64,000 bases of DNA, taken from positions 248,001 to 312,000 of the forward strand of contig JBAIAA010000668.1 in the NCBI GenBank assembly GCA_037893245.1, written 5' to 3'. Below, in pieces: positions 36,589 to 49,200 of this stretch. Positions within the stretch are counted from its first letter, which is position 1. The number at the start of each line of letters is the position of its first letter. The DNA comes from Crossaster papposus. Lineage: Eukaryota; Echinodermata; Asteroidea; Velatida; Solasteridae. The notes below the pieces were generated by a model. The model was not told the origin of the DNA. It was given only the letters and a program-made list of their open reading frames with translations, and searched no databases. The translations under genes and the position numbers were made by a program.

Positions 36589-39500
36589 AAATATGTAAAG
36601 GGAAAGAAGTGTGCATAAGAAATATGTAAAGGGAAAGAAGTGTGCATAAGAAATATGTAAAGGGAAAGAAGTGTGCATAAGAAATATGTAAAGGGAAAGA
36701 AGTGTGCATAAGAAATATGTAAAGGGAAAGAAGTGTGCATAAGAAATATGTAAAGGGAAAGAAGTGTGCATAAGAAATATGTAAAGGGAAAGAAGTGTGC
36801 ATAAGAAATATGTAAAGGGAAAGAAGTGTGCATAAGAAATATGTAAAGGGAAAGAAGTGTGCATAAGAAATATGTAAAGGGAAAGAAGTGTGCATAATAA
36901 ATATGTAAAGGGAAAGAAGTGTGCATAAGAAATATGTAAAGGGAAAGAAGTGTGCATAATAAATATGTAAAGGGAAAGAAGTGTGCATAAGAAATATGTA
37001 AAGGGAAAGAAGTGTGCATAAGAAATATGTAAAGGGAAAGAAGTGTGCATAAGAAATATGTAAAGGGAAATAAGTGTGCATAAGAAATATGTAAAGGGAA
37101 ATAAGTGTGCATAAGAAATATGTAAAGGGAAAGAAGTGTGTATAAGAAATATGTAAAGGGGAAGAAGTGTGCATAAGAAATATGTAAAGGGAAAGAAGTG
37201 TGCATAAGAAATATGTAAAGGGAAAGAAGTGTGCATAAGAAATATGTAAAGGGAAAGAAGTGTGCATAAGAAATATGTAAAGGGAAAGAAGTGTGCATAA
37301 GAAATATGTAAAGGGAAAGAAGTGTGCATAAGAAATATGTAAAGGGAAAGAAGTGTGCATAAGAAATATGTAAAGGGAAAGAAGTGTGCATAAGAAATAT
37401 GTAAAGGGAAAGAAGTGTGCATAAGAAATATGTAAAGGGAAAGAAGTGTGCATAAGAAATATGTAAAGGGAAAGAAGTGTGCATAAGAAATATGTAAAGG
37501 GGAAGAAGTGTGCATAAGAAATATGTAAAGGGAAAGAAGTGTGCATAAGAAATATGTAAAGGGAAAGAAGTGTGCATAAGAAATATGTAAAGGGAAAGAA
37601 GTGTGCATAAGAAATATGTAAAGGGAAAGAAGTGTGCATAAGAAATATGTAAAGGGAAAGAAGTGTGCATAAGAAATATGTAAAGGGAAAGAAGTGTGCA
37701 TAAGAAATAAACACATGATGTGGGAACAAGCCCTCGAGTTAAATATGTAAAGGGAAAGAAGTGTGCATAAGAAATATGTAAAGGGAAAGAAGTGTGCATA
37801 CGAAATATGTAAAGGGAAAGAAGTGTGCATAAGAAATATGTAAAGGGAAAGAAGTGTGCATAAGAAATATGTAAAGGGAAAGAAGTGTGCATAAGAAATA
37901 TGTAAAGGGAAAGAAGTGTGCATAAGAAATATGTAAAGGGAAAGAAGTGTGCATAAGAAATATGTAAAGGGAAAGAAGTGTGCATAAGAAATATGTAAAG
38001 GGAAAGAAGTGTGCATAAGAAATATGTAAAGGGAAAGAAGTGTGCATAAGAAATATGTAAAGGGAAAGAAGAGTGCATAATAAATATGTAAAGGGAAAGA
38101 AGTGTGCATAAGAAATATGTAAAGGGAAAGAAGTGTGCATAAGAAATATGTAAAGGGAAAGAAGTGTGCATAAGAAATATGTAAAGGGAAAGAAGTGTGC
38201 ATAAGAAATATGTAAAGGGAAAGAAGTGTGCATAAGAAATAAACACATGATGTGGGAACAAGCCCTCGAGTTAAATATGTAAAGGGAAAGAAGTGTGCAT
38301 AAGAAATATGTAAAGGGAAAGAAGTGTGCATAAGAAATATGTAAAGGGAAAGAAGTGTGCATAAGAAATATGTAAAGGGAAAGAAGTGTGCATAAGAAAT
38401 ATGTAAAGGGAAAGAAGTGTGCATAAGAAATATGTAAAGGGAAAGAAGTGTGCATAAGAAATATGTAAAGGGAAAGAAGTGTGCATAAGAAATATGTAAA
38501 GGGAAAGAAGTGTGAATAAGAAATATGTAAAGGGAAAGAAGTGTGCATAAGAAATATGTAAAGGGAAAGAAGTGTGCATAAGAAATATGTAAAGGGAAAG
38601 AAGTGTGCATAAGAAATATGTAAAGGGAAAGAAGTGTGCATAAGAAATATGTAAAGGGAAAGAAGTGTGCATAAGAAATATGTAAAGGGAAAGAAGTGTG
38701 CATAAGAAATATGTAAAGGGAAAGAAGTGTGCATAAGAAATATGTAAAGGGAAAGAAGTGTGCATAAGAAATATGTAAAGGGAAAGAAGTGTGCATAAGA
38801 AATATGTAAAGGGAAAGAAGTGTGAATAAGAAATATGTAAAGGGAAAGAAGTGTGCATAAGAAATATGTAAAGGGAAAGAAGTGTGCATAAGAAATATGT
38901 AAAGGGAAAGAAGTGTGCATAAGAAATATGTAAAGGGAAAGAAGTGTGCATAAGAAATATGTAAAGGGAAAGAAGTGTGCATACGAAATATGTAAAGGGA
39001 AAGAAGTGTGCATAAGAAATATGTAAAGAGAAAGAAGTGTGCATAAGAAATATGTAAAGGGAAAGAAGTGTGCATAAGAAATATGTAAAGGGAAAGAAGT
39101 GTGCATAAGAAATATGTAAAGGGAAAGAAGTGTGCATAAGAAATATGTAAAGGGAAAGAAGTGTGCATAAGAAATATGTAAAGGGAAAGAAGTGTGCATA
39201 AGAAATATGTAAAGGGAAAGAAGTGTGCATAAGAAATATGTAAAGGGAAAGAAGTGTGCATAAGAAATATGTAAAGGGAAAGAAGTGTGCATAAGAAATA
39301 TGTAAAGGGACAGAAGTGTGCATAAGAAATATGTAAAGGGAAAGAAATGTGCATAAGAAATATGTAAAGGGAAAGAAGTGTGCATAAGAAATATGTAAAG
39401 GGAAAGAAGTGTGCATAAGAAATATGTAAAGGGAAAGAAGTGTGCATAAGAAATATGTAAAGGGAAAGAAGTGTGCATAAGAAATATGTAAAGGGAAAGA

Positions 39501-40416
39501 AGTGTGCATAAGAAATATGTAAAGGGAAATAAGTGTGCATAAGAAATATGTAAAGGGAAAGAAGTGTGCATAAGAAATATGTAAAGGGAAAGAAGTGTGC
39601 ATAAGAAATATGTAAAGGGAAAGAAGTGTGCATAAGAAATATGTAAAGGGAAAGAAGTGTGCATAAGAAATATGTAAAGGGAAAGAAGTGTGCATAAGAA
39701 ATATGTAAAGGGAAAGAAGTGTGCATAAGAAATATGTAAAGGGAAAGAAGTGTGCATAAGAAATATGTAAAGGGAAAGAAGTGTGCATAAGAAATATGTA
39801 AAGGGAAAGAAGTGTGCATAAGAAATATGTAAAGGGAAAGAAGTGTGCATAAGAAATATGTAAAGGGAAAGAAGTGTGCATAAGAAATATGTAAAGGGAA
39901 AGAAGTGTGCATAAGAAATATGTAAAGGGAAAGAAGTGTGCATAAGAAATATGTAAAGGGAAATAAGTGTGCATAAGAAATATGTAAAGGGAAATAAGTG
40001 TGCATAAGAAATATGTAAAGGGAAAGAAGTGTGTATAAGAAATATGTAAAGGGAAAGAAGTGTGCATAAGAAATATGTAAAGGGAAAGAAGTGTGCATAA
40101 GAAATATGTAAAGGGAAAGAAGTGTGCATAATAAATATGTAAAGGGAAAGAAGTGTGCATAAGAAATATGTAAAGGGATAGAAGTGTGCATAAGAAATAT
40201 GTAAAGGGAAAGAAGTGTGCATAAGAAATATGTAAAGGGAAAGAAGTGTGCATAAGAAATATGTAAAGGGAAAGAAGTGTGCATAAGAAATATGTAAAGG
40301 GAAAGAAGTGTGCATAAGAAATATGTAAAGGGAAAGAAGTGTGCATAAGAAATATGTAAAGGGAAAGAAGTGTGCATAAGAAATAAACACATGATGTGGG
40401 AACAAGCCCTCGAGTT
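36553..40416 (+). repeat. Long blocks with few spacers
   Basis: Spacer starts and units to the next: 36553, 36; 37705, 16; 38237, 68; 40381. All have the TGGGAAC core and CGAGTT end. The steps 36 then 16 reuse numbers seen at 25487 (36) and 24955 (16). Within the 68-unit block, point marks at 38984 (CATACG), 39029 (AAAGAGAAAG), 39311 (GGGACAG), 39347 (GAAATGTGC) and 39530 (GGGAAATAAG) recur 5,205 bp later in the block after 43164. The right part of this block is thus an earlier copy of the next superunit. Confidence 0.9.
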
Positions 40417-43400
40417 AAATATGTAAAGGGAAAGAAGTGTGCATAAGAAATATGTAAAGGGAAAGAAGTGTGCATACGAAATATGTAAAGGGAAAGAAGT
40501 GTGCATAAGAAATATGTAAAGGGAAAGAAGTGTGCATAAGAAATATGTAAAGGGAAAGAAGTGTGCATAAGAAATATGTAAAGGGAAAGAAGTGTGCATA
40601 AGAAATATGTAAAGGGAAAGAAGTGTGCATAAGAAATATGTAAAGGGAAAGAAGTGTGCATAAGAAATATGTAAAGGGAAAGAAGTGTGCATAAGAAATA
40701 TGTAAAGGGAAAGAAGTGTGCATAAGAAATATGTAAAGGGAAAAAAGTGTGCATAAGAAATATGTAAAGGGAAAGAAGTGTGCATAATAAATATGTAAAG
40801 GGAAAGAAGTGTGCATAAGAAATATGTAAAGGGAAAGAAGTGTGCATAAGAAATATGTAAAGAGAAAGAAGTGTGCATAAGAAATATGTAAAGGGAAAGA
40901 AGTGTGCATAAGAAATATGTAAAGGGAAAGAAGTGTGCATAAGAAATAAACACATGATGTGGGAACAAGCCCTCGAGTTAAATATGTAAAGGGAAAGAAG
41001 TGTGCATAAGAAATATGTAAAGGGAAAGAAGTGTGCATAAGAAATAAACACATGATGTGGGAACAAGCCCTCGAGTTAAATATGTAAAGGGAAAGAAGTG
41101 TGCATAAGAAATAAACACATGATGTGGGAACAAGCCCTCGAGTTAAATATGTAAAGGGAAAGAAGTGTGCATAAGAAATATGTAAAGGGAAAGAAGTATG
41201 CATAAGAAATATGTAAAGGGAAAGAAGTGTGCATAAGAAATATGTAAAGGGAAAGAAGTGTGCATAAGAAATATGTAAAGGGAAAGAAGTGTGCATAAGA
41301 AATATGTAAAGGGAAAGAAGTGTGCATAAGAAATATGTAAGGGAAAGAAGTGTGCATAAGAAATATGTAAAGGGAAAGAAGTGTGCATAAGAAATATGTA
41401 AAGGGAAAGAAGTGTGCATAAGAAATATGTAAAGGGAAAGAAGTGTGCATAAGAAATATGTAAAGGGAAAGAAGTGTGCATAAGAAATATGTAAAGGGAA
41501 AGAAGTGTGCATAAGAAATATGTAAAGGGAAAGAAGTGTGCATAAGAAATATGTAAAGGGAAATAAGTGTGCATAAGAAATATGTAAAGGGAAAGAAGTG
41601 TGCATAAGAAATATGTAAAGGGAAAGAAGTGTGCATAAGAAATATGTAAAGGGAAAGAAGTGTGCATAAGAAATATGTAAAGGGAAAGAAGTGTGCATGA
41701 GAAATATGTAAAGGGAAAGAAGTGTGCATAAGAAATATGTAAAGGGAAAGAAGTGTGCATAAGAAATATGTAAAGGGAAAGAAGTGTGCATAAGAAATAT
41801 GTAAAGGGAAAGAAGTGTGCATAAGAAATATGTAAAGGGAAAGAAGTGTGCATAAGAAATATGTAAAGGGAAAGAAGTGTGCATAAGAAATATGTAAAGG
41901 GAAAGAAGTGTGCATAAGAAATATGAAAAGGGAAAGAAGTGTGCATAAGAAATATGTAAAGGGAAAGAAGTGTGCATAAGAAATATGTAAAGGGAAAGAA
42001 GTGTGCATAAGAAATATGTAAAGGGAAAGAAGTGTGCATAAGAAATATGTAAAGGGAAAGAAGTGTGCATAAGAAATATGTAAAGGGAAAGAAGTGTGCA
42101 TAAGAAATATGTAAAGGGAAAGAAGTGTGCATAAGAAATATGTAAAGGGAAAGAAGTGTGCATAAGAAATATGTAAAGGGAAAGAAGTGTGCATAAGAAA
42201 TATGTAAAGGGAAAGAAGTGTGCATAAGAAATATGTAAAGGGAAAGAAGTGTGCATAAGAAATATGTAAAGGGAAAGAAGTGTGCATAAGAAATATGTAA
42301 AGGGAAAGAAGTGTGCATAAGAAATATGTAAAGGGAAAGAAGTGTGCATAAGAAATATGTAAAGGGAAAGAAGTGTGCATAAGAAATATGTAAAGTGAAA
42401 GAAGTGTGCATAAGAAATATGAAAAGGGAAAGAAGTGTGCATAAGAAATATGTAAAGGGAAAGAAGTGTGCATAAGAAATATGTAAAGGGAAAGAAGTGT
42501 GCATAAGAAATATGTAAAGGGAAAGAAGTGTGCATAAGAAATATGTAAAGGGAAAGAAGTGTGCATAAGAAATATGTAAAGGGAAAGAAGTGTGCATAAG
42601 AAATATGTAAAGGGAAAGAAGTGTGCATAAGAAATATGTAAAGGGAAAGAAGTGTGCATAAGAAATATGTAAAGGGAAAGAAGTGTGCATAAGAAATATG
42701 TAAAGGGAAAGAAGTGTGCATAAGAAATATGTAAAGGGAAAGAAGTGTGCATAAGAAATATGTAAAGGAAAAGAAGTGTGCATAAGAAATATGTAAAGGG
42801 AAAGAAGTGTGCATAAGAAATATGTAAAGGGAAAGAAGTGTGCATAAGAAATATGTAAAGGGAAAGAAGAGTGCATAAGAAATATGTAAAGGGAAAGAAG
42901 TGTGCATAAGAAATATGTAAAGGGAAAGAAGTGTGCATAAGAAATATGTAAAGGGAAAGAAGTGTGCATAAGAAATATGTAAAGGGAAAGAAGTGTGCAT
43001 AAGAAATATGTAAAGGGAAAGAAGTGTGCATAAGAAATATGTAAAGGGAAAGAAGTGTGCATAAGAAATATGTAAAGGGAAAGAAGTGTGCATAAGAAAT
43101 AAACACATGATGTGGGAACAAGCCCTCGAGTTAAATATGTAAAGGGAAAGAAGTGTGCATAAGAAATAAACACATGATGTGGGAACAAGCCCTCGAGTTA
43201 AATATGTAAAGGGAAAGAAGTGTGCATAAGAAATATGTAAAGGGAAAGAAGTGTGCATAAGAAATATGTAAAGGGAAAGAAGTGTGCATAAGAAATATGT
43301 AAAGGGAAAGAAGTGTGCATAAGAAATATGTAAAGGGAAAGAAGTGTGCATAAGAAATATGTAAAGGGAAAGAAGTGTGCATAAGAAATATGTAAGGGAA

Positions 43401-46298
43401 AGAAGTGTGCATAAGAAATATGTAAAGGGAAAGAAGTGTGCATAAGAAATATGTAAAGGGAAAGAAGTGTGCATAAGAAATATGTAAAGGGAAAGAAGTG
43501 TGCATAAGAAATATGTAAAGGGAAAGAAGTGTGCATAAGAAATATGTAAAGGGAAAGAAGTGTGCATAAGAAATATGTAAAGGGAAAGAAGTGTGCATAA
43601 GAAATATGTAAAGGGAAAGAAGTGTGCATAAGAAATATGTACAGGGAAAGAAGTGTGCATAAGAAATATGTAAAGGGAAAGAAGTGTGCATAAGAAATAT
43701 GTAAAGGGAAAGAAGTGTGCATAAGAAATATGTAAAGGGAAAGAAGTGTGCATAAGAAATATGTAAAGGGAAAGAAGTGTGCATAAGAAATATGTAAAGG
43801 GAAAGAAGTGTGCATAAGAAATATGTAAAGGGAAAGAAGTGTGCATAAGAAATATGTAAAGGGAAAGAAGTGTGCATAAGAAATATGAAAAGGGAAAGAA
43901 GTGTGCATAAGAAATATGTAAAGGGAAAGAAGTGTGCATAAGAAATATGTAAAGGGAAAGAAGTGTGCATAAGAAATATGTAAAGGGAAAGAAGTGTGCA
44001 TAAGAAATATGTAAAGGGAAAGAAGTGTGCATAAGAAATATGTAAAGGGAAAGAAGTGTGCATAAGAAATATGTAAAGGGAAAGAAGTGTGCATAAGAAA
44101 TATGTAAAGGGAAAGAAGTGTGCATAAGAAATATGTAAAGGGAAAGAAGTGTGCATAAGAAATATGTAAAGGGAAAGAAGTGTGCATACGAAATATGTAA
44201 AGGGAAAGAAGTGTGCATAAGAAATATGTAAAGAGAAAGAAGTGTGCATAAGAAATATGTAAAGGGAAAGAAGTGTGCATAAGAAATATGTAAAGGGAAA
44301 GAAGTGTGCATAAGAAATATGTAAAGGGAAAGAAGTGTGCATAAGAAATATGTAAAGGGAAAGAAGTGTGCATAAGAAATATGTAAAGGGAAAGAAGTGT
44401 GCATAAGAAATATGTAAAGGGAAAGAAGTGTGCATAAGAAATATGTAAAGGGAAAGAAGTGTGCATAAGAAATATGTAAAGGGAAAGAAGTGTGCATAAG
44501 AAATATGTAAAGGGACAGAAGTGTGCATAAGAAATATGTAAAGGGAAAGAAATGTGCATAAGAAATATGTAAAGGGAAAGAAGTGTGCATAAGAAATATG
44601 TAAAGGGAAAGAAGTGTGCATAAGAAATATGTAAAGGGAAAGAAGTGTGCATAAGAAATATGTAAAGGGAAAGAAGTGTGCATAAGAAATATGTAAAGGG
44701 AAAGAAGTGTGCATAAGAAATATGTAAAGGGAAATAAGTGTGCATAAGAAATATGTAAAGGGAAAGAAGTGTGCATAAGAAATATGTAAAGGGAAAGAAG
44801 TGTGCATAAGAAATATGTAAAGGGAAAGAAGTGTGCATAAGAAATATGTAAAGGGAAAGAAGTGTGCATAAGAAATATGTAAAGGGAAAGAAGTGTGCAT
44901 AAGAAATATGTAAAGGGAAAGAAGTGTGCATAAGAAATATGTAAAGGGAAATAAGTGTGCATAAGAAATATGTAAAGGGAAAGAAGTGTGCATAAGAAAT
45001 ATGTAAAGGGAAAGAAGTGTGCATAAGAAATATGTAAAGGGAAAGAAGTGTGCATAAGAAATATGTAAAGGGAAAGAAGTGTGCATAAGAAATATGTAAA
45101 GGGAAAGAAGTGTGCATAAGAAATATGTAAAGGGAAAGAAGTGTGCATAAGAAATATGTAAAGGGAAAGAAGTGTGCATAAGAAATATGTAAAGGGAAAG
45201 AAGTGTGCATAAGAAATATGTAAAGGGAAATAAGTGTGCATAAGAAATATGTAAAGGGAAAGAAGTGTGCATAAGAAATATGTAAAGGGAAAGAAGTGTG
45301 CATAAGAAATATGTAAAGGGAAAGAAGTGTGCATAAGAAATATGTAAAGGGAAAGAAGTGTGCATAAGAAATATGTAAAGGGAAAGAAGTGTGCATAAGA
45401 AATATGTAAAGGGAAAGAAGTGTGCATAAGAAATATGTAAAGGGAAATAAGTGTGCATAAGAAATATGTAAAGGGAAAGAAGTGTGCATAAGAAATATGT
45501 AAAGGGAAAGAAGTGTGCATAAGAAATATGTAAAGGGAAAGAAGTGTGCATAAGAAATATGTAAAGGGAAAGAAGTGTGCATAAGAAATATGTAAAGGGA
45601 AAGAAGTGTGCATAAGAAATATGTAAAGGGAAAGAAGTGTGCATAAGAAATATGTAAAGGGAAAGAAGTGTGCATAAGAAATATGTAAAGGGAAAGAAGT
45701 GTGCATAAGAAATATGTAAAGGGAAAGAAGTGTGCATAAGAAATATGTAAAGGGAAAGAAGTGTGCATAAGAAATATGTAAAGGGAAAGAAGTGTGCATA
45801 AGAAATATGTAAAGGGAAAGAAGTGTGCATAAGAAATATGTAAAGGGAAAGAAGTGTGCATAAGAAATATGTAAAGGGAAATAAGTGTGCATAAGAAATA
45901 TGTAAAGGGAAATAAGTGTGCATAAGAAATATGTAAAGGGAAAGAAGTGTGTATAAGAAATATGTAAAGGGAAAGAAGTGTGCATAAGAAATATGTAAAG
46001 GGAAAGAAGTGTGCATAAGAAATATGTAAAGGGAAAGAAGTGTGCATAATAAATATGTAAAGGGAAAGAAGTGTGCATAAGAAATATGTAAAGGGATAGA
46101 AGTGTGCATAAGAAATATGTAAAGGGAAAGAAGTGTGCATAAGAAATATGTAAAGGGAAAGAAGTGTGCATAAGAAATATGTAAAGGGAAAGAAGTGTGC
46201 ATAAGAAATATGTAAAGGGAAAGAAGTGTGCATAAGAAATATGTAAAGGGAAAGAAGTGTGCATAAGAAATATGTAAAGGGAAAGAAGTGTGCATAAG
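40381..46298 (+). repeat. Superunit copy 1 (5,918 bp)
   Basis: Spacer starts and units to the next: 40381, 17; 40944, 2; 41042, 1; 41109, 63 (-1 bp near 41341); 43097, 1; 43164, 100 (-1 bp near 43391); then 46299. All are TGGGAAC class. The 100-unit block is the longest run between spacers. Point marks such as GTATGC (41198), CATGAG (41700), GAAAAGGG (41925 and 42421), GAAGAGTGC (about 42869), GTACAGGG (about 43641) and GGGACAG (44516) recur in copy 2. Confidence 0.92.
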
Positions 46299-49200
46299 AA
46301 ATAAACACATGATGTGGGAACAAGCCCTCGAGTTAAATATGTAAAGGGAAAGAAGTGTGCATAAGAAATATGTAAAGGGAAAGAAGTGTGCATACGAAAT
46401 ATGTAAAGGGAAAGAAGTGTGCATAAGAAATATGTAAAGGGAAAGAAGTGTGCATAAGAAATATGTAAAGGGAAAGAAGTGTGCATAAGAAATATGTAAA
46501 GGGAAAGAAGTGTGCATAAGAAATATGTAAAGGGAAAGAAGTGTGCATAAGAAATATGTAAAGGGAAAGAAGTGTGCATAAGAAATATGTAAAGGGAAAG
46601 AAGTGTGCATAAGAAATATGTAAAGGGAAAGAAGTGTGCATAAGAAATATGTAAAGGGAAAAAAGTGTGCATAAGAAATATGTAAAGGGAAAGAAGTGTG
46701 CATAATAAATATGTAAAGGGAAAGAAGTGTGCATAAGAAATATGTAAAGGGAAAGAAGTGTGCATAAGAAATATGTAAAGAGAAAGAAGTGTGCATAAGA
46801 AATATGTAAAGGGAAAGAAGTGTGCATAAGAAATATGTAAAGGGAAAGAAGTGTGCATAAGAAATAAACACATGATGTGGGAACAAGCCCTCGAGTTAAA
46901 TATGTAAAGGGAAAGAAGTGTGCATAAGAAATATGTAAAGGGAAAGAAGTGTGCATAAGAAATATGTAAAGGGAAAGAAGTGTGCATAAGAAATATGTAA
47001 AGGGAAAGAAGTGTGCATAAGAAATAAACACATGATGTGGGAACAAGCCCTCGAGTTAAATATGTAAAGGGAAAGAAGTGTGCATAAGAAATATGTAAAG
47101 GGAAAGAAGTGTGCATAAGAAATATGTAAAGGGAAAAAAGTGTGCATAAGAAATATTTAAAGGAAAGAAGTGTGCATACGAAATATGTAAAGGGAAAGAA
47201 GTGTGCATAAGAAATATGTAAAGGGAAAGAAGTGTGCATAAGAAATATGTAAAGGGAAAGAAGTGTGCATAAGAAATATGTAAAGGGAAAGAAGTGTGCA
47301 TAAGAAATAAACACATGATGTGGGAACAAGCCCTCGAGTTAAATATGTAAAGGGAAAGAAGTGTGCATAAGAAATATGTAAAGGGAAAGAAGTATGCATA
47401 AGAAATATGTAAAGGGAAAGAAGTGTGCATAAGAAATATGTAAAGGGAAAGAAGTGTGCATAAGAAATATGTAAAGGGAAAGAAGTGTGCATAAGAAATA
47501 TGTAAAGGGAAAGAAGTGTGCATAAGAAATATGTAAGGGAAAGAAGTGTGCATAAGAAATATGTAAAGGGAAAGAAGTGTGCATAAGAAATATGTAAAGG
47601 GAAAGAAGTGTGCATAAGAAATATGTAAAGGGAAAGAAGTGTGCATAAGAAATATGTAAAGGGAAAGAAGTGTGCATAAGAAATATGTAAAGGGAAAGAA
47701 GTGTGCATAAGAAATATGTAAAGGGAAAGAAGTGTGCATAAGAAATATGTAAAGGGAAATAAGTGTGCATAAGAAATATGTAAAGGGAAAGAAGTGTGCA
47801 TAAGAAATATGTAAAGGGAAAGAAGTGTGCATAAGAAATATGTAAAGGGAAAGAAGTGTGCATAAGAAATATGTAAAGGGAAAGAAGTGTGCATGAGAAA
47901 TATGTAAAGGGAAAGAAGTGTGCATAAGAAATATGTAAAGGGAAAGAAGTGTGCATAAGAAATATGTAAAGGGAAAGAAGTGTGCATAAGAAATATGTAA
48001 AGGGAAAGAAGTGTGCATAAGAAATATGTAAAGGGAAAGAAGTGTGCATAAGAAATATGTAAAGGGAAAGAAGTGTGCATAAGAAATATGTAAAGGGAAA
48101 GAAGTGTGCATAAGAAATATGAAAAGGGAAAGAAGTGTGCATAAGAAATATGTAAAGGGAAAGAAGTGTGCATAAGAAATATGTAAAGGGAAAGAAGTGT
48201 GCATAAGAAATATGTAAAGGGAAAGAAGTGTGCATAAGAAATATGTAAAGGGAAAGAAGTGTGCATAAGAAATATGTAAAGGGAAAGAAGTGTGCATAAG
48301 AAATATGTAAAGGGAAAGAAGTGTGCATAAGAAATATGTAAAGGGAAAGAAGTGTGCATAAGAAATATGTAAAGGGAAAGAAGTGTGCATAAGAAATATG
48401 TAAAGGGAAAGAAGTGTGCATAAGAAATATGTAAAGGGAAAGAAGTGTGCATAAGAAATATGTAAAGGAAAAGAAGTGTGCATAAGAAATATGTAAAGGG
48501 AAAGAAGTGTGCATAAGAAATATGTAAAGGGAAAGAAGTGTGCATAAGAAATATGTAAAGGGAAAGAAGAGTGCATAAGAAATATGTAAAGGGAAAGAAG
48601 TGTGCATAAGAAATATGTAAAGGGAAAGAAGTGTGCATAAGAAATATGTAAAGGGAAAGAAGTGTGCATAAGAAATATGTAAAGGGAAAGAAGTGTGCAT
48701 AAGAAATATGTAAAGGGAAAGAAGTGTGCATAAGAAATATGTAAAGGGAAAGAAGTGTGCATAAGAAATATGTAAAGGGAAAGAAGTGTGCATAAGAAAT
48801 AAACACATGATGTGGGAACAAGCCCTCGAGTTAAATATGTAAAGGGAAAGAAGTGTGCATAAGAAATAAACACATGATGTGGGAACAAGCCCTCGAGTTA
48901 AATATGTAAAGGGAAAGAAGTGTGCATAAGAAATATGTAAAGGGAAAGAAGTGTGCATAAGAAATATGTAAAGGGAAAGAAGTGTGCATAAGAAATATGT
49001 AAAGGGAAAGAAGTGTGCATAAGAAATATGTAAAGGGAAAGAAGTGTGCATAAGAAATATGTAAAGGGAAAGAAGTGTGCATAAGAAATATGTAAGGGAA
49101 AGAAGTGTGCATAAGAAATATGTAAAGGGAAAGAAGTGTGCATAAGAAATATGTAAAGGGAAAGAAGTGTGCATAAGAAATATGTAAAGGGAAAGAAGTG

